Assembly (NCBI RefSeq): GCF_000746025.2
Contig: NZ_CP045798.1
Coordinates: 2,280,501-2,344,500, forward strand
Length of the DNA stretch: 64,000 nt
Direction of reading: 5' to 3'
DNA from: Thermanaerosceptrum fracticalcis
GTDB lineage: Bacteria > Bacillota > Peptococcia > DRI-13
Under the pieces are notes generated by a model that was given only the letters and a program-made list of their open reading frames with translations, did no database searches and was not told where the DNA came from. A program made the translations under genes and the position numbers. The first letter of the stretch is position 1; each line of letters begins with the position of its first letter. This document shows positions 31,440 through 39,803 of the stretch, in pieces.

Positions 31440-31889
31440 CTAGGCTTTTGATATTACTTTTGACTTATTATTGTCCGTCTTATAGTGCCGCAAAAATCCC
31501 TTAACCTCTTTAAGCGCTGTCCTGTAAGAGGACTGGGGTCCCAGCAGCAAATAATATACACCGGCCCTATCATTCCCCAGCCCGTACTTTTTCCCTTCCG
31601 GTACACCATAAGCCTGGTGTACGATGAAGTCAAGCTCCTGCTCCAGGCGTTTTAAAATCTCGATGGTTTCATCCTGGGAAAAATCATCAATAATAACAAC
31701 CGGTCCGGGAAAACCCCTTCGTCTTATGCCTTTCACCAGCAGCCGCAGGATGCCTTCGATGGTGTCTGCCTGATTGTTGACCACAATATACAATACAGGC
31801 AAAAATCGCTCTTTTTTTGTCTTTATGATCAGATACGTACCATAAAAAAGCAGGCCCACTGTAAAGAGGCCCAGCAGCCATAATCCCAT
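31440..31889 (-). CDS. Small membrane-anchored glycosyltransferase-2-like protein
   Basis: 149 aa from the ATG at 31887-31889, which follows GGGGAGAAG. One N-terminal membrane helix (LWLLGLFTVGLLFYGTYLII), then a Rossmann-like segment resembling the front of GT2 enzymes: LYIVVNNQADTIEGILRLL and VVIIDDFSQDETIEILKRLE. The DDFSxDxT pattern recalls the nucleotide-sugar site, but the acceptor half of GT2 is missing, so catalysis is doubtful. It lies between the Tad operon and the two-component genes on the same strand. Confidence 0.65.
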   Translation of the reverse strand: MGLWLLGLFTVGLLFYGTYLIIKTKKERFLPVLYIVVNNQADTIEGILRLLVKGIRRRGFPGPVVIIDDFSQDETIEILKRLEQELDFIVHQAYGVPEGKKYGLGNDRAGVYYLLLGPQSSYRTALKEVKGFLRHYKTDNNKSKVISKA

Positions 31890-31907
31890 AATGCTTCTCC
31901 CCATTAC

Positions 31908-31940
31908 AGTTGTTAGTTGTTAGTTGATAGTTGGTAGTAA
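31908..31940. repeat. Heptameric repeat array, GTTAGTT units
   Basis: Tandem units GTTAGTT, GTTAGTT, GATAGTT, GGTAGTA in phase, upstream of the glycosyltransferase-like gene. The reverse complement (AACTAAC/AACTATC) matches the arrays at 57489 and 63049. Confidence 0.85.
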
Positions 31941-32012
31941 AACTTCTAACGGGTAACTAAACAGCCAACTTAAATATATGCAAGGGGGAGAGATTAATTT
32001 ACATGAGATATC

Positions 32013-32675
32013 CTATGAATTTAAATCAACAAGACGGTGTTTGATGGCAAAGAGTACAGCCTGAGTTCTGTCCTCCACCTGAAGTTTACGGAATATATTG
32101 GTAACATGGTTTTTTACAGTCTTCTCGCTGATAGTCAGACTCCGGGCGATTTCTTTATTGCTGCACCCTTGGGACATCAGCTGGAGTACATCCATCTCCC
32201 TGTCAGTAAGGGTTTCCCACTCCTCTTTTTCTTTACGGCGTTTACTGAGGCGATTTAACTCGCCAAAAAGTTTATTGGTAATGCCAGGATCGATTACGGA
32301 CGGGCCTTTGGCTACGGTTTTAATGGTCTCCAACAGTTTGGCGGGTGCAATATCCTTCAATACGTAGCCCGATACCCCTGCCCGCACTAACTCCAAGACA
32401 TACTCCTCCTCTTCATGGATGGTCAAGGCAATAATGCCGGTAGAGGGAATTTCCCGTTTGATTACCCGTGTTGCCTCAATACCGTTAGTTCCGGGCATAT
32501 TGATATCCATCAACACAACATCAGGTCTCAGCCTGCGGGCCAAATTAATAGCTCCCTGTCCATCCCCCGCTTCGTCTATGACCTCAATCTCATCGTCCAG
32601 GGTCAAAACTTTTCTTAGTCCCTCTCTCACCAGGGGATGATCGTCAACGATAATCACTCTGATTTTTTCCTGCAT
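32013..32675 (-). CDS. NarL/LuxR-family response regulator (DegU-like)
   Basis: 220 aa. Receiver domain with D57 as phospho-acceptor (VVLMDINMP), D11/D12, T and K (GYVLKDI). The C-terminal LuxR-type HTH is LTDREMDVLQLMSQGCSNKE with IARSLTISEKTVKNHV. It is 2 bp from the kinase gene and is its cognate partner. The arrangement equals DegS/DegU or ComA-like systems; it may govern the neighbouring Tad operon or motility, but no binding site was identified. Confidence 0.93.
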   Translation of the reverse strand: MQEKIRVIIVDDHPLVREGLRKVLTLDDEIEVIDEAGDGQGAINLARRLRPDVVLMDINMPGTNGIEATRVIKREIPSTGIIALTIHEEEEYVLELVRAGVSGYVLKDIAPAKLLETIKTVAKGPSVIDPGITNKLFGELNRLSKRRKEKEEWETLTDREMDVLQLMSQGCSNKEIARSLTISEKTVKNHVTNIFRKLQVEDRTQAVLFAIKHRLVDLNS

Positions 32676-32677
32676 CT

Positions 32678-33823
32678 TTACCTCTCTCCTTCTAAATCCA
32701 AGGGAAGAATGACCAGAAGTTCTGTGCCTTCTCCCGGTTTAGATTTAATACTAAGCTCTCCACCTAGAATATCTAATCTTTCCTTCATACCCAGGATACC
32801 ATAACTTCCGGGTCTTGGCTCCTTAAGATAAGCCTCATAATCAAAACCTATGCCGTCATCCTTAATAATTACGGCAATCCGGTGGGGACCCATATCTAAG
32901 AAAACATGGATATTACGAGCCCTGGCATGCTTAATCGTATTTTGTACGGCTTCCTGTATAATACGGAAAATCGCAACCTCCTGGGTAGCGCCAATACGCC
33001 GGGGCTGTCCTGTACAAATAACCTGCACGGAAATATCATGATTTTCCTTGAGTTTTTCCATATAACGAGAGAGGGCGGGCGCTAAACCCAAATCATCCAG
33101 GGCCATGGGCCTCAAGTCAAAGATAATCCGCCGTACATCCTGCAGGCTGTTTTTTACGGCCTGCCGCAGTTCCCGCAGTTCCTTACGGGCTGCCGCCTGA
33201 TCAATATCCATGAGCTTTTCGCAGACCTCAGTACGTAATACAACATTGGCCATAGACTGAGCCGGACCATCGTGGATTTCTCGAGCCACACGCTTTCTTT
33301 CTTCTTCCTGGGCCTGAATAATCTTGGGCGCCAGCTGCTGTTTTTGCTGGAAAACTTCCAACTGGTCATTAATACTTTTAAGATTACCGCCTAAATAATC
33401 GAGGACTACACCGACTTGGGTAATTAGAGATTCGGCCTTTTCTACTGTCACCTGGAGTTTACGCAAACTCCTTTCCAGCTCATTACGCCGGATTCTTAGT
33501 TGGAATTCCCTTTCCCGTAAAGTACCTAGTTCCATTTGTAGTTCACGGGCTTTCTCATAAGCAACGCGTATATCATCTTCCGTATATCTCTTAAAATTAC
33601 GGCTAACCTCCATCAGGCGGATACGGGCCGCTTTCTCCAGTTTCTCTAAACTATCAACTCTCTCAATAGTAGCCATGACTTGCCGCTGGACCTCCAGCAT
33701 CTCTCTTTTAACCCTTTCACTTTCGGTCCGGGCATTTTCGGCAATATCGTAAATCTGGTTTTTATTATTCTCGATAACCGTCATGGTTTCGTTAATAATC
33801 TTGTCTAAACTGGCAATACTCAT
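32678..33823 (-). CDS. DegS-like sensor histidine kinase
   Basis: 381 aa, cytoplasmic, no membrane segment. The N-terminal 170 residues are a long coiled coil, as in the DegS sensory domain. The HisKA_3 dimerisation segment holds the phosphorylated H184 in RVAREIHDGPAQSM. The ATPase has ALDDLGLAPALSRYM, RIIQEAVQNTIKHA and DDGIGFD. It is transcribed with the response regulator. DegS-like proteins sense internal signals, so the input here is unknown. Confidence 0.94.
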   Translation of the reverse strand: MSIASLDKIINETMTVIENNKNQIYDIAENARTESERVKREMLEVQRQVMATIERVDSLEKLEKAARIRLMEVSRNFKRYTEDDIRVAYEKARELQMELGTLREREFQLRIRRNELERSLRKLQVTVEKAESLITQVGVVLDYLGGNLKSINDQLEVFQQKQQLAPKIIQAQEEERKRVAREIHDGPAQSMANVVLRTEVCEKLMDIDQAAARKELRELRQAVKNSLQDVRRIIFDLRPMALDDLGLAPALSRYMEKLKENHDISVQVICTGQPRRIGATQEVAIFRIIQEAVQNTIKHARARNIHVFLDMGPHRIAVIIKDDGIGFDYEAYLKEPRPGSYGILGMKERLDILGGELSIKSKPGEGTELLVILPLDLEGER

Positions 33824-33936
33824 ATATCCCCCACACCTATTATATTTATTTTATTAATTCTAGTAATACCTGTATATCTCCTGCAAAGCAGGAGAGAATA
33901 TCCGAAAAGAGGATCTTTTGATGAAGGTGATAGTTG

Positions 33937-34095
33937 ATGCAAGAAACAAATTGTTGTGCTCGTTGTGGTCAGCCTTTAAACCTAATTGATGAGGCCTGGG
34001 CTGAAGACAAGGTCGCTACCTGGCGGAACCTGGGTGAGTATTGTCCCAGCTGTTATTTAGACCTCGTAGAACGGCAAAGGGAGCATTTGTATTAA
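33937..34095 (+). CDS. Small zinc-ribbon protein, 52 aa
   Basis: Plus-strand ORF starting ATG after AAGGTGATAG. It encodes METNCC-like start MQETNCCARCGQPL, then GEYCPSCYLDLVERQREHLY at the end. Two CxxC knuckles (CARC and CPSC) can bind one zinc. It is the only apparently intact plus-strand gene of the window and is divergent from the DegS-like kinase. A plus-strand hairpin (34197-34213) and a bidirectional terminator (34253-34284) follow. Function unknown. Confidence 0.65.
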   Translation: MQETNCCARCGQPLNLIDEAWAEDKVATWRNLGEYCPSCYLDLVERQREHLY

Positions 34096-34131
34096 CTTCG
34101 ACTTCCCGATTACCGATTTCCGACGTCCGCT
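34096..34131. repeat. Heptameric repeat array, CCGATTA units
   Basis: CGACTTC, CCGATTA, CCGATTT, CCGACGT in phase, starting at the stop codon of the small zinc-ribbon gene. Mirror-image units (TCGGATA) lie at 34300-34376 on the other side of two hairpins. Confidence 0.8.
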
Positions 34132-34196
34132 ATGTAACACCATATTATTATAAAATGTGAAAGGTAATTTGTATTTGCGACGGTACTAATGAAAAA

Positions 34197-34213
34197 CCCT
34201 TGCTTAGCAAGGG
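34197..34213 (+). terminator. Short hairpin after the zinc-ribbon gene
   Basis: CCCTTGC TTA GCAAGGG, a perfect 7-bp stem. No strong T-run follows, so termination is uncertain. Confidence 0.4.
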
Positions 34214-34252
34214 CTGAGAACCACAAAAATTTTTATACTTTCCTATACGTTT

Positions 34253-34284
34253 AAAAAATCCAGGAAAATTTTCCTGGATTTTTT
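34253..34284. terminator. Bidirectional terminator between zinc-ribbon gene and carboxyltransferase gene
   Basis: Perfect palindrome built on AAAAAATCCAGGAAAA and its complement, with A and T runs on its outer sides. It serves both converging genes. Confidence 0.85.
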
Positions 34285-34299
34285 GAATTCTATTGGGAT

Positions 34300-34376
34300 T
34301 TCGGATAACGGATGTCAAACGTGGCTTAAATTTAAATATTCTATTTGGAATTCGGATAGCGGATGTCGGATATCGT
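34300..34376. repeat. Heptameric repeat arrays, TCGGATA units
   Basis: Two blocks, TCGGATA/ACGGATG at 34300-34316 and TCGGATA/GCGGATG/TCGGATA at 34351-34374, 11 bp before the carboxyltransferase stop codon. Confidence 0.8.
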
Positions 34377-34387
34377 TTTACTTAAGT

Positions 34388-35800
34388 TTACGCCGGGTAG
34401 ACCTTGGCTCCCATGTTGGCTTCATTTTCCTGGGCCATATTAAAATCCACATTGCATTTGGCAGCATAGCGTTCTTCTAAAAACTTTTTCGCTACCTGGG
34501 GAAAGAGCACATAAGACAGAACATCTTCCTCTTTCTGCAGGTAAATCCCAATTTCTTTCCGGGCCTGTTCCAACTGGGGTTCGATATGGTCTGCAGGTCT
34601 GCCCGTGATGGGTTTCTCCTCACCGATAATCTGTTTCCTGATTTCCTCGTTAACAGGACCGGGAGTAGCACCATAAAGCCCCTTCATATAAGCACGAACC
34701 TCGTTAGTAACCATTTTATAACGGCCCATGAGGACATTGAGCACGGCCTGGGCCCCCACAATCTGACTGGTGGGAGTAACCAGGGGAGGATAACCCATAT
34801 CTTCTCTAACCCGGGGAAGTTCCGCCAGCACCTCGGGCAGCCGGTGTAAAGCATTCTGCTGCTGCAGCTGGGAAATGAAGTTAGACAGCATACCACCGGG
34901 AATCTGATAAATCAAGACGTTAGTATCTACACCGCCGGTATAAACGTCAAACTCTTTGTATTTCTTACGGATCTCCTTAAAGTATTCGGCAATCTCAGAC
35001 AAAGCTACCAGGTTAAGTCCTGTATCATAAGGTGTATCGGCAAAAGTGGCTACCATGGTCTCTGTAGCCGGCTGCGATGTACCTAAAGCCAGAGTGGAGA
35101 TGGCTGTATCTATGACATCAGCACCGGCTTCTACGGCTTTCATATACATCATGGCTGCCATCCCGCTGGTATAGTGGGTATGCATCTGGACGGGCAGGTC
35201 AAACTTCTTCTTTAAGGCGCTGACCAGTTCAAAGGCGGCATAGGGCTGGAGAATTCCAGCCATGTCTTTAATACAGAAAGAGTCCGCCCCCAAATCCACG
35301 AGGTCTTGCGCCATCTTCAAGAAATACTCCATGTTGTGTACAGGACTGGTCGTATAGCAGATCGTAGCCTGGACATGGGCTCCTTCTTTTTTGGCCACTT
35401 CCATGGCTTTAGCCAGGTTGCGCACATCGTTCATAGCATCGAAAATCCGGAAGATATCCATGCCATGGGCTGCAGCTTTTTTGACGAATTCTTCCACTAC
35501 ATCATCGGCATAATGTTTATAACCCACAAGATTTTGTCCGCGAAGCAGCATTTGGATTTTTGTCTTTTTTAATGCTTTTCTGATTTTATCCAGGCGTTCC
35601 CAGGGGTCTTCATTTAAAAATCTCATACAGGTATCAAAAGTAGCCCCACCCCAGACTTCCATGGAATAAAAACCAATCTCATCCATTTTCTCCGCAATTG
35701 GAAGCATGTGTTCTGTTTTCATACGGGTGGCCAGGAGTGACTGGTGTCCATCCCGCAAGGTTGTGTCAGTTATACCGACACGATGCTTTTTCTCTGCCAT
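34388..35800 (-). CDS. oadA: Biotin-dependent carboxyltransferase subunit (oxaloacetate decarboxylase alpha / pyruvate carboxylase subunit B type)
   Basis: 470 aa. The HMGL-like TIM barrel starts GITDTTLRDGHQSLLATRMK and has the metal ligands D and HxH (MHTHYTSG) and the lysine of FCIKDMAG. A conserved post-barrel PYC/OADA domain follows, ending near residue 460. The biotinyl domain found in longer family members is absent, so a separate biotin carrier protein is needed; none is encoded nearby. It interconverts pyruvate and oxaloacetate. The enzyme could also be part of methylmalonyl- or transcarboxylase-type complexes. Confidence 0.92.
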   Translation of the reverse strand: MAEKKHRVGITDTTLRDGHQSLLATRMKTEHMLPIAEKMDEIGFYSMEVWGGATFDTCMRFLNEDPWERLDKIRKALKKTKIQMLLRGQNLVGYKHYADDVVEEFVKKAAAHGMDIFRIFDAMNDVRNLAKAMEVAKKEGAHVQATICYTTSPVHNMEYFLKMAQDLVDLGADSFCIKDMAGILQPYAAFELVSALKKKFDLPVQMHTHYTSGMAAMMYMKAVEAGADVIDTAISTLALGTSQPATETMVATFADTPYDTGLNLVALSEIAEYFKEIRKKYKEFDVYTGGVDTNVLIYQIPGGMLSNFISQLQQQNALHRLPEVLAELPRVREDMGYPPLVTPTSQIVGAQAVLNVLMGRYKMVTNEVRAYMKGLYGATPGPVNEEIRKQIIGEEKPITGRPADHIEPQLEQARKEIGIYLQKEEDVLSYVLFPQVAKKFLEERYAAKCNVDFNMAQENEANMGAKVYPA

Positions 35801-35946
35801 GTGCCTACCCCCATTATTATAAATATATTTATTTAACGAGAACCCATCTCGCTTTGTAGCACTCTAAACATAAAAATTACTATATATATTAACACTAGTC
35901 TCCTGAAATTAATAGAAATCTTGCTAATTGTATACATTATACATCA

Positions 35947-37062
35947 CTATGTTAATTCTTGCAATTTATCCGTTGCTTTTAAGCCCGAACCCGTCAATTC
36001 CAGAATTATTTTTTGCCCTGCAGTCCATTCTTCCTGCTGCCGGAGGGCTCGCCAGGCCGCCCAGACCGTAGCGGAGGTGGGTTCTACAAAAACACCCAGC
36101 CTGCCCAGTTCAAGAAGGGCCCTTTTAATCTCTTCTTCCTGGACTATCACTACAGTACCATCGCTTTCCCGTATAGCCTCCAGGATATATGCACCTTTCA
36201 CCGGCGCTGCCGAAGCAATTCCTTCCGCCAGGGTAGGTTGCTTTTTTACCGCCGGCACAACATCCAGGCCCTGGTGAAAAGCCCTGTAGACAGGGCTGCA
36301 GTTGGCAGCCTGTACAGCAATAATGCGGGGCAGACGGTTAATATAACCCATTTCTTTTAATTCAGTAAAGCCCTTATACAGGCCTAGAACAAGGCTACCG
36401 TTCCCTGCAGGGACAATCACTGCATCAGGCGCCTGCCACTCAAGCTGTTCCCAGCATTCAAAGGCCAGGGTTTTAGTTCCTTCAATAAAATAGGGACTCC
36501 AGTTGTGGCTGGCATAAAAAACTTCCTCGGCCCGCCTTATAGCCGCCAGCGTAGTATCTTCCCGGGTCCCTGGCACCTTGACCATGTCCGCCCCATAATA
36601 CTGGATCTGTACCAGTTTTCCCGCCGAAGTATATGCTGGAACAAATATTTCGCACTCAATTCCAGCACGGGCACAGTAAGCAGCCATAGAGGCACCGGCA
36701 TTGCCCGAGGAATCTTCTGCCACTCTATTTACTCCCCATTCTTTTAATTTACTAATCAGGACAGAAGTGCCCCTATCCTTGTAGGAGCCCGTAGGCTGTA
36801 AGAAATCCAGTTTTAAGAATACCTCTCTTCCTTCATAGGTCACCGGTAACAGAGGTGTTAACCCTTCACCCATGGTGACGCGGTATTCTTCTGAAACCGG
36901 TAGAACTTCCTGATAACGCCACAGGGAAAAAGGTCCTTTTTGAATCTTTTCTTTATTCAGTTTTAGCTCCGGGGTAGTGTAGAGGAGATAGCTTCCGCAA
37001 TCACACTGCCAAAGAGCCTTTTCTTCCGGGTAAGTCTTACCACAGTCATAGCACTGTAACAT
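35947..37062 (-). CDS. thrC: Threonine synthase-like PLP enzyme
   Basis: 371 aa. N-terminal zinc-ribbon-like CYDCGKTYPEEKALWQCDCG as in many threonine synthases. PLP lysine in GSYKDRGTS (about residue 94), nucleotide-phosphate-binding loop in PAGNGSLVLG and DSSGNAGAS. The family makes threonine from O-phosphohomoserine; related folds act as threonine dehydratase or diaminopropionate lyase. There are no other threonine biosynthesis genes nearby, so the assignment to threonine synthesis is probable but not certain. Confidence 0.85.
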   Translation of the reverse strand: MLQCYDCGKTYPEEKALWQCDCGSYLLYTTPELKLNKEKIQKGPFSLWRYQEVLPVSEEYRVTMGEGLTPLLPVTYEGREVFLKLDFLQPTGSYKDRGTSVLISKLKEWGVNRVAEDSSGNAGASMAAYCARAGIECEIFVPAYTSAGKLVQIQYYGADMVKVPGTREDTTLAAIRRAEEVFYASHNWSPYFIEGTKTLAFECWEQLEWQAPDAVIVPAGNGSLVLGLYKGFTELKEMGYINRLPRIIAVQAANCSPVYRAFHQGLDVVPAVKKQPTLAEGIASAAPVKGAYILEAIRESDGTVVIVQEEEIKRALLELGRLGVFVEPTSATVWAAWRALRQQEEWTAGQKIILELTGSGLKATDKLQELT

Positions 37063-37152
37063 AAATACTCCCTCTCCAGTAATTTTTCTCTAGCTGCATT
37101 GTACGCAATAAGCCAAAGAAAAGCAATAAGGCAAGCCAGTTACTTGCGCTTG

Positions 37153-37170
37153 CGCGACACCGGTGTCGCG
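37153..37170. repeat. 18-bp perfect palindrome upstream of thrC
   Basis: CGCGACACCGGTGTCGCG, perfectly self-complementary, 91 bp upstream of the threonine synthase-like start codon. It may be an operator for a dimeric regulator. Confidence 0.55.
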
Positions 37171-37187
37171 AATGTGGCATAAAATAA

Positions 37188-37216
37188 CACCTCCAGCTAT
37201 AGAATGGCCGGAGGTG
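37188..37216 (-). terminator. Terminator of the sugar-acid operon
   Basis: CACCTCC / GGAGGTG stem with a 15-nt loop, followed by TTATTTTATG on the minus strand, 15 bp after the larA-like stop codon. It marks the end of the uxaA to larA operon. Confidence 0.75.
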
Positions 37217-37230
37217 TAGAAGATGATTCT

Positions 37231-38544
37231 TTAATTGTGGGCTGGGCTCCAACTTGGTATGACTAAATTACCCTTTTCGTCAAAAACAAAAGGTTCAGGT
37301 TCACCGATAATTTCAAAGCCCTGCAGTCCTGCTAACTCTTTAGCCAGGTATTCCGAGACATAAATCTCGTCTAGGAACAGGGTATTCCGAACATAAACAA
37401 CTTTCAGCTTATCGGGTTTCACACGGGCACAGGCGCCGACCGCCACCTGGATAGCTTCCTCATCAGTATCAATGATCATGGGGATTTTCACCGAATTAAG
37501 CATAGTGGCGGTAAAAGAGTTAATATAACTCTTCATATAATCAATTTTGTCAAAGAGACGTTTGGTAATCACATCAGCCAGGCCGGTCCCATTGGCGTTA
37601 CCCTCTGTTTTCTCCGTGAGGTCAAGCACAACAATCTTCTGTACCTGAATATCACCTTTGATTCCGGGGACCAGATATCTCCCTACCACGTTGGGATCCA
37701 TTCCATCACCGCTGACATCCTTGCCAATTTCCTGAAGAATGAGGACATCTATTTCAGGAATCTTGATTTTCCCCATAATGGCCTTAGCTTTAGCCAGGAG
37801 TTCTCTGTCCACCTGCCGAAAATTTTCTTTGGGGACTACACGGATATCTGCAGGCTCTTCGTAGGCATTTTCCACAATACCCACCCCAAAATAGATGGGG
37901 GCCTTTTCCAGGATTTTTTCACCCACCGCCGGGATTAACTCATGAAAATACTCCGTGCCCTGGCGATGCACCATACTGGCTCCCTGGTGCTTGCCCAGGC
38001 CAATGGTCAGCATTTTCATCAGACCGCTCTCCACGTCACCTCTAAATAAAGTGTGAGGCTTGACCCTGTTAATCACTACAATGCCATCGGCCTTTAAAGC
38101 GTAGTTATCTACATAGACAGGAAAAGCTTCAGGGGAGGAAGGTATAGTGACCGTTCCTACCTCAGTAACATCCAAAGAAGAAAGGATTTCTACACCCATG
38201 GTTTCTTCAGTTATACCATACTCCTCCAGGATATGTTTTTGCCCTTCAGGCGTGGCCCCGCCATGGCTTCCCATTGTCGGTATGATAAAGGGGTTAAACC
38301 CCTTGTCTTTCAATAAATCAATAACCGCTTTGGTAACCTCGGCAATACAGTGGATACCCCGGCTGCCTACACCTACAGCAATCCTGGCACCTGGCTGCAG
38401 GCGCTCTTCCAAACCTTGGTTTTCAAACTGCTCTCGAATAGTCTGGGCAATGTCTTTCACCCGGGGCCGTTCAAATTTTTGCCGGACACGCACCATACTG
38501 GGAAGTTCCATTTTACTCCATTCCTTAATTAGACCACTAACCAT
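37231..38544 (-). CDS. LarA-family (nickel-pincer) racemase-like protein
   Basis: 437 aa, lactate racemase domain (DUF2088). Family landmarks: ARIAVGVGSRGIHCIAEVTK, then PTMGSHGGATPEGQ, and RVKPHTLFRGDVESGLMKML with its histidine. LarA isomerises D- and L-lactate with a nickel-pincer cofactor; homologs act on other 2-hydroxy acids. It is the last gene of the operon. The lar cofactor genes (larB, larC, larE) are not in the window. The substrate may be a sugar-derived hydroxy acid rather than lactate. Confidence 0.85.
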   Translation of the reverse strand: MVSGLIKEWSKMELPSMVRVRQKFERPRVKDIAQTIREQFENQGLEERLQPGARIAVGVGSRGIHCIAEVTKAVIDLLKDKGFNPFIIPTMGSHGGATPEGQKHILEEYGITEETMGVEILSSLDVTEVGTVTIPSSPEAFPVYVDNYALKADGIVVINRVKPHTLFRGDVESGLMKMLTIGLGKHQGASMVHRQGTEYFHELIPAVGEKILEKAPIYFGVGIVENAYEEPADIRVVPKENFRQVDRELLAKAKAIMGKIKIPEIDVLILQEIGKDVSGDGMDPNVVGRYLVPGIKGDIQVQKIVVLDLTEKTEGNANGTGLADVITKRLFDKIDYMKSYINSFTATMLNSVKIPMIIDTDEEAIQVAVGACARVKPDKLKVVYVRNTLFLDEIYVSEYLAKELAGLQGFEIIGEPEPFVFDEKGNLVIPSWSPAHN

Positions 38545-38572
38545 CTTCTCATTCCTCCATTTTCTGACAGAT

Positions 38573-39799
38573 CTACACCAATTCCAGGGGATGACAGATT
38601 TGGGTGGAAAGTCCGGCTCCCCGTACTCCCGACGTCAAATACATGCGGCAGGAAGGGCAAGTGGTAATGAGGATATCTGGCTTTTTCTCCTGTATTTCCT
38701 CTATTTTTTCTCTCTGAATGCCCTTCAACAGCTCAGGGTGCAGCAGCCCAAAACTGCCCCCGCCACCACAGCACTTGGTTTCAGTCTCCATAGCGATGTA
38801 CTGTGCTCCTTCATTATAATATAATACTTGCCGTAATGCCTGTCTAGATATCTCTTCACGCCGGGTATGACAGGGCGCATGATAGGCTACTTTTAGCCCG
38901 CCGGTTTGGGACAATTTTTTTGGTAAACTGTTCTCCCTAGCCAAAAAACCCATAACCTCCATAACAGGTAGAATCTCTTCAGGCTTATCTTTGGCTAAAA
39001 CCATTCCCACATTTTCTTTCCACATATTGGCACAGGAAGCACAGTCAGCCACAACCATATCAACCTTGGCAGCTCTGAAGATTTGTAGATTCTCCCGGGC
39101 TTTTTTCCGGGCCTCCTCCAGGTCCCCATAGGTAAAAGCCGGTAAGCCGCAGCACTGCTGGTCCCGGGGGATGACCACCTCGTATCCGCCGTCCAGGAGA
39201 TGCTGTAAAACAGCCTTACCCGTGGACTGGTAGCACAGATTAGTCATACATCCCACGAAATAGCCTACACGTTTGACAGGTTTTTGTCCAGGTCGATGGA
39301 TTCCTCCATACCTTTCTAAAAAGCTTTGTTCCCCAAACTTGGGCAACTGGTGTAAAGGCATAAACTTTTTGAAGAGGCCCTTGGGGATTAACCCATCAGA
39401 AACTCTATCAGTAGCCAAGCTGCAAAAAGGGTCTGCCAATTGCGCCAGTTTCCCTGCTCTTTCCAGATCGCTTAATGCCCATAAGGTTATTTTTTTTGTG
39501 AAAGGAAGGCCTTCCCTGGTCTTTATCAGATGACGAGCTACAGCCATGATCTGGGCCACGGGCATACCGGAAGGACAGAGGGAAGAACAGGCTTCACACA
39601 TGAGGCACTGGTCCAGGATTTCACTCAACCGCCCTGTAACTGTTAGTTCCCCCTCTACAAGAGCATATAAGATACGCATGCGGCCTCGGGACGTCAGGGA
39701 AGCCAAGCGGCTTGAGCGAAACACAGGGCATTCACCCAGACACAAACCGCACTGGAGGCAGTAGGTGAGGTTACGTCGATATTCTTCTAACCCAATCAT
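38573..39799 (-). CDS. glcF: GlcF-like iron-sulfur subunit of glycolate/lactate oxidase
   Basis: 408 aa from the ATG at 39797-39799, which follows GGTGAGG. Two ferredoxin-type clusters: CLQCGLCLGECPVF and CLMCEACSSLCPSG. Two CCG (DUF3411-type) domains follow with QQCCGLPAF and ETKCCGGGGSFGLL, likely binding further Fe-S. It accepts electrons from the FAD subunit encoded immediately upstream (4 bp gap) and passes them to the quinone or electron-transfer system. LutA/LldE-type proteins are close relatives. Confidence 0.92.
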   Translation of the reverse strand: MIGLEEYRRNLTYCLQCGLCLGECPVFRSSRLASLTSRGRMRILYALVEGELTVTGRLSEILDQCLMCEACSSLCPSGMPVAQIMAVARHLIKTREGLPFTKKITLWALSDLERAGKLAQLADPFCSLATDRVSDGLIPKGLFKKFMPLHQLPKFGEQSFLERYGGIHRPGQKPVKRVGYFVGCMTNLCYQSTGKAVLQHLLDGGYEVVIPRDQQCCGLPAFTYGDLEEARKKARENLQIFRAAKVDMVVADCASCANMWKENVGMVLAKDKPEEILPVMEVMGFLARENSLPKKLSQTGGLKVAYHAPCHTRREEISRQALRQVLYYNEGAQYIAMETETKCCGGGGSFGLLHPELLKGIQREKIEEIQEKKPDILITTCPSCRMYLTSGVRGAGLSTQICHPLELV

Positions 39800-39803
39800 T
39801 ACC

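Noticed and set aside
38147-38824. Plus-strand open frame of 225 codons
   Set aside because: It covers the ends of two minus-strand genes (larA-like and glcF) and has no recognisable domain or ribosome binding site.
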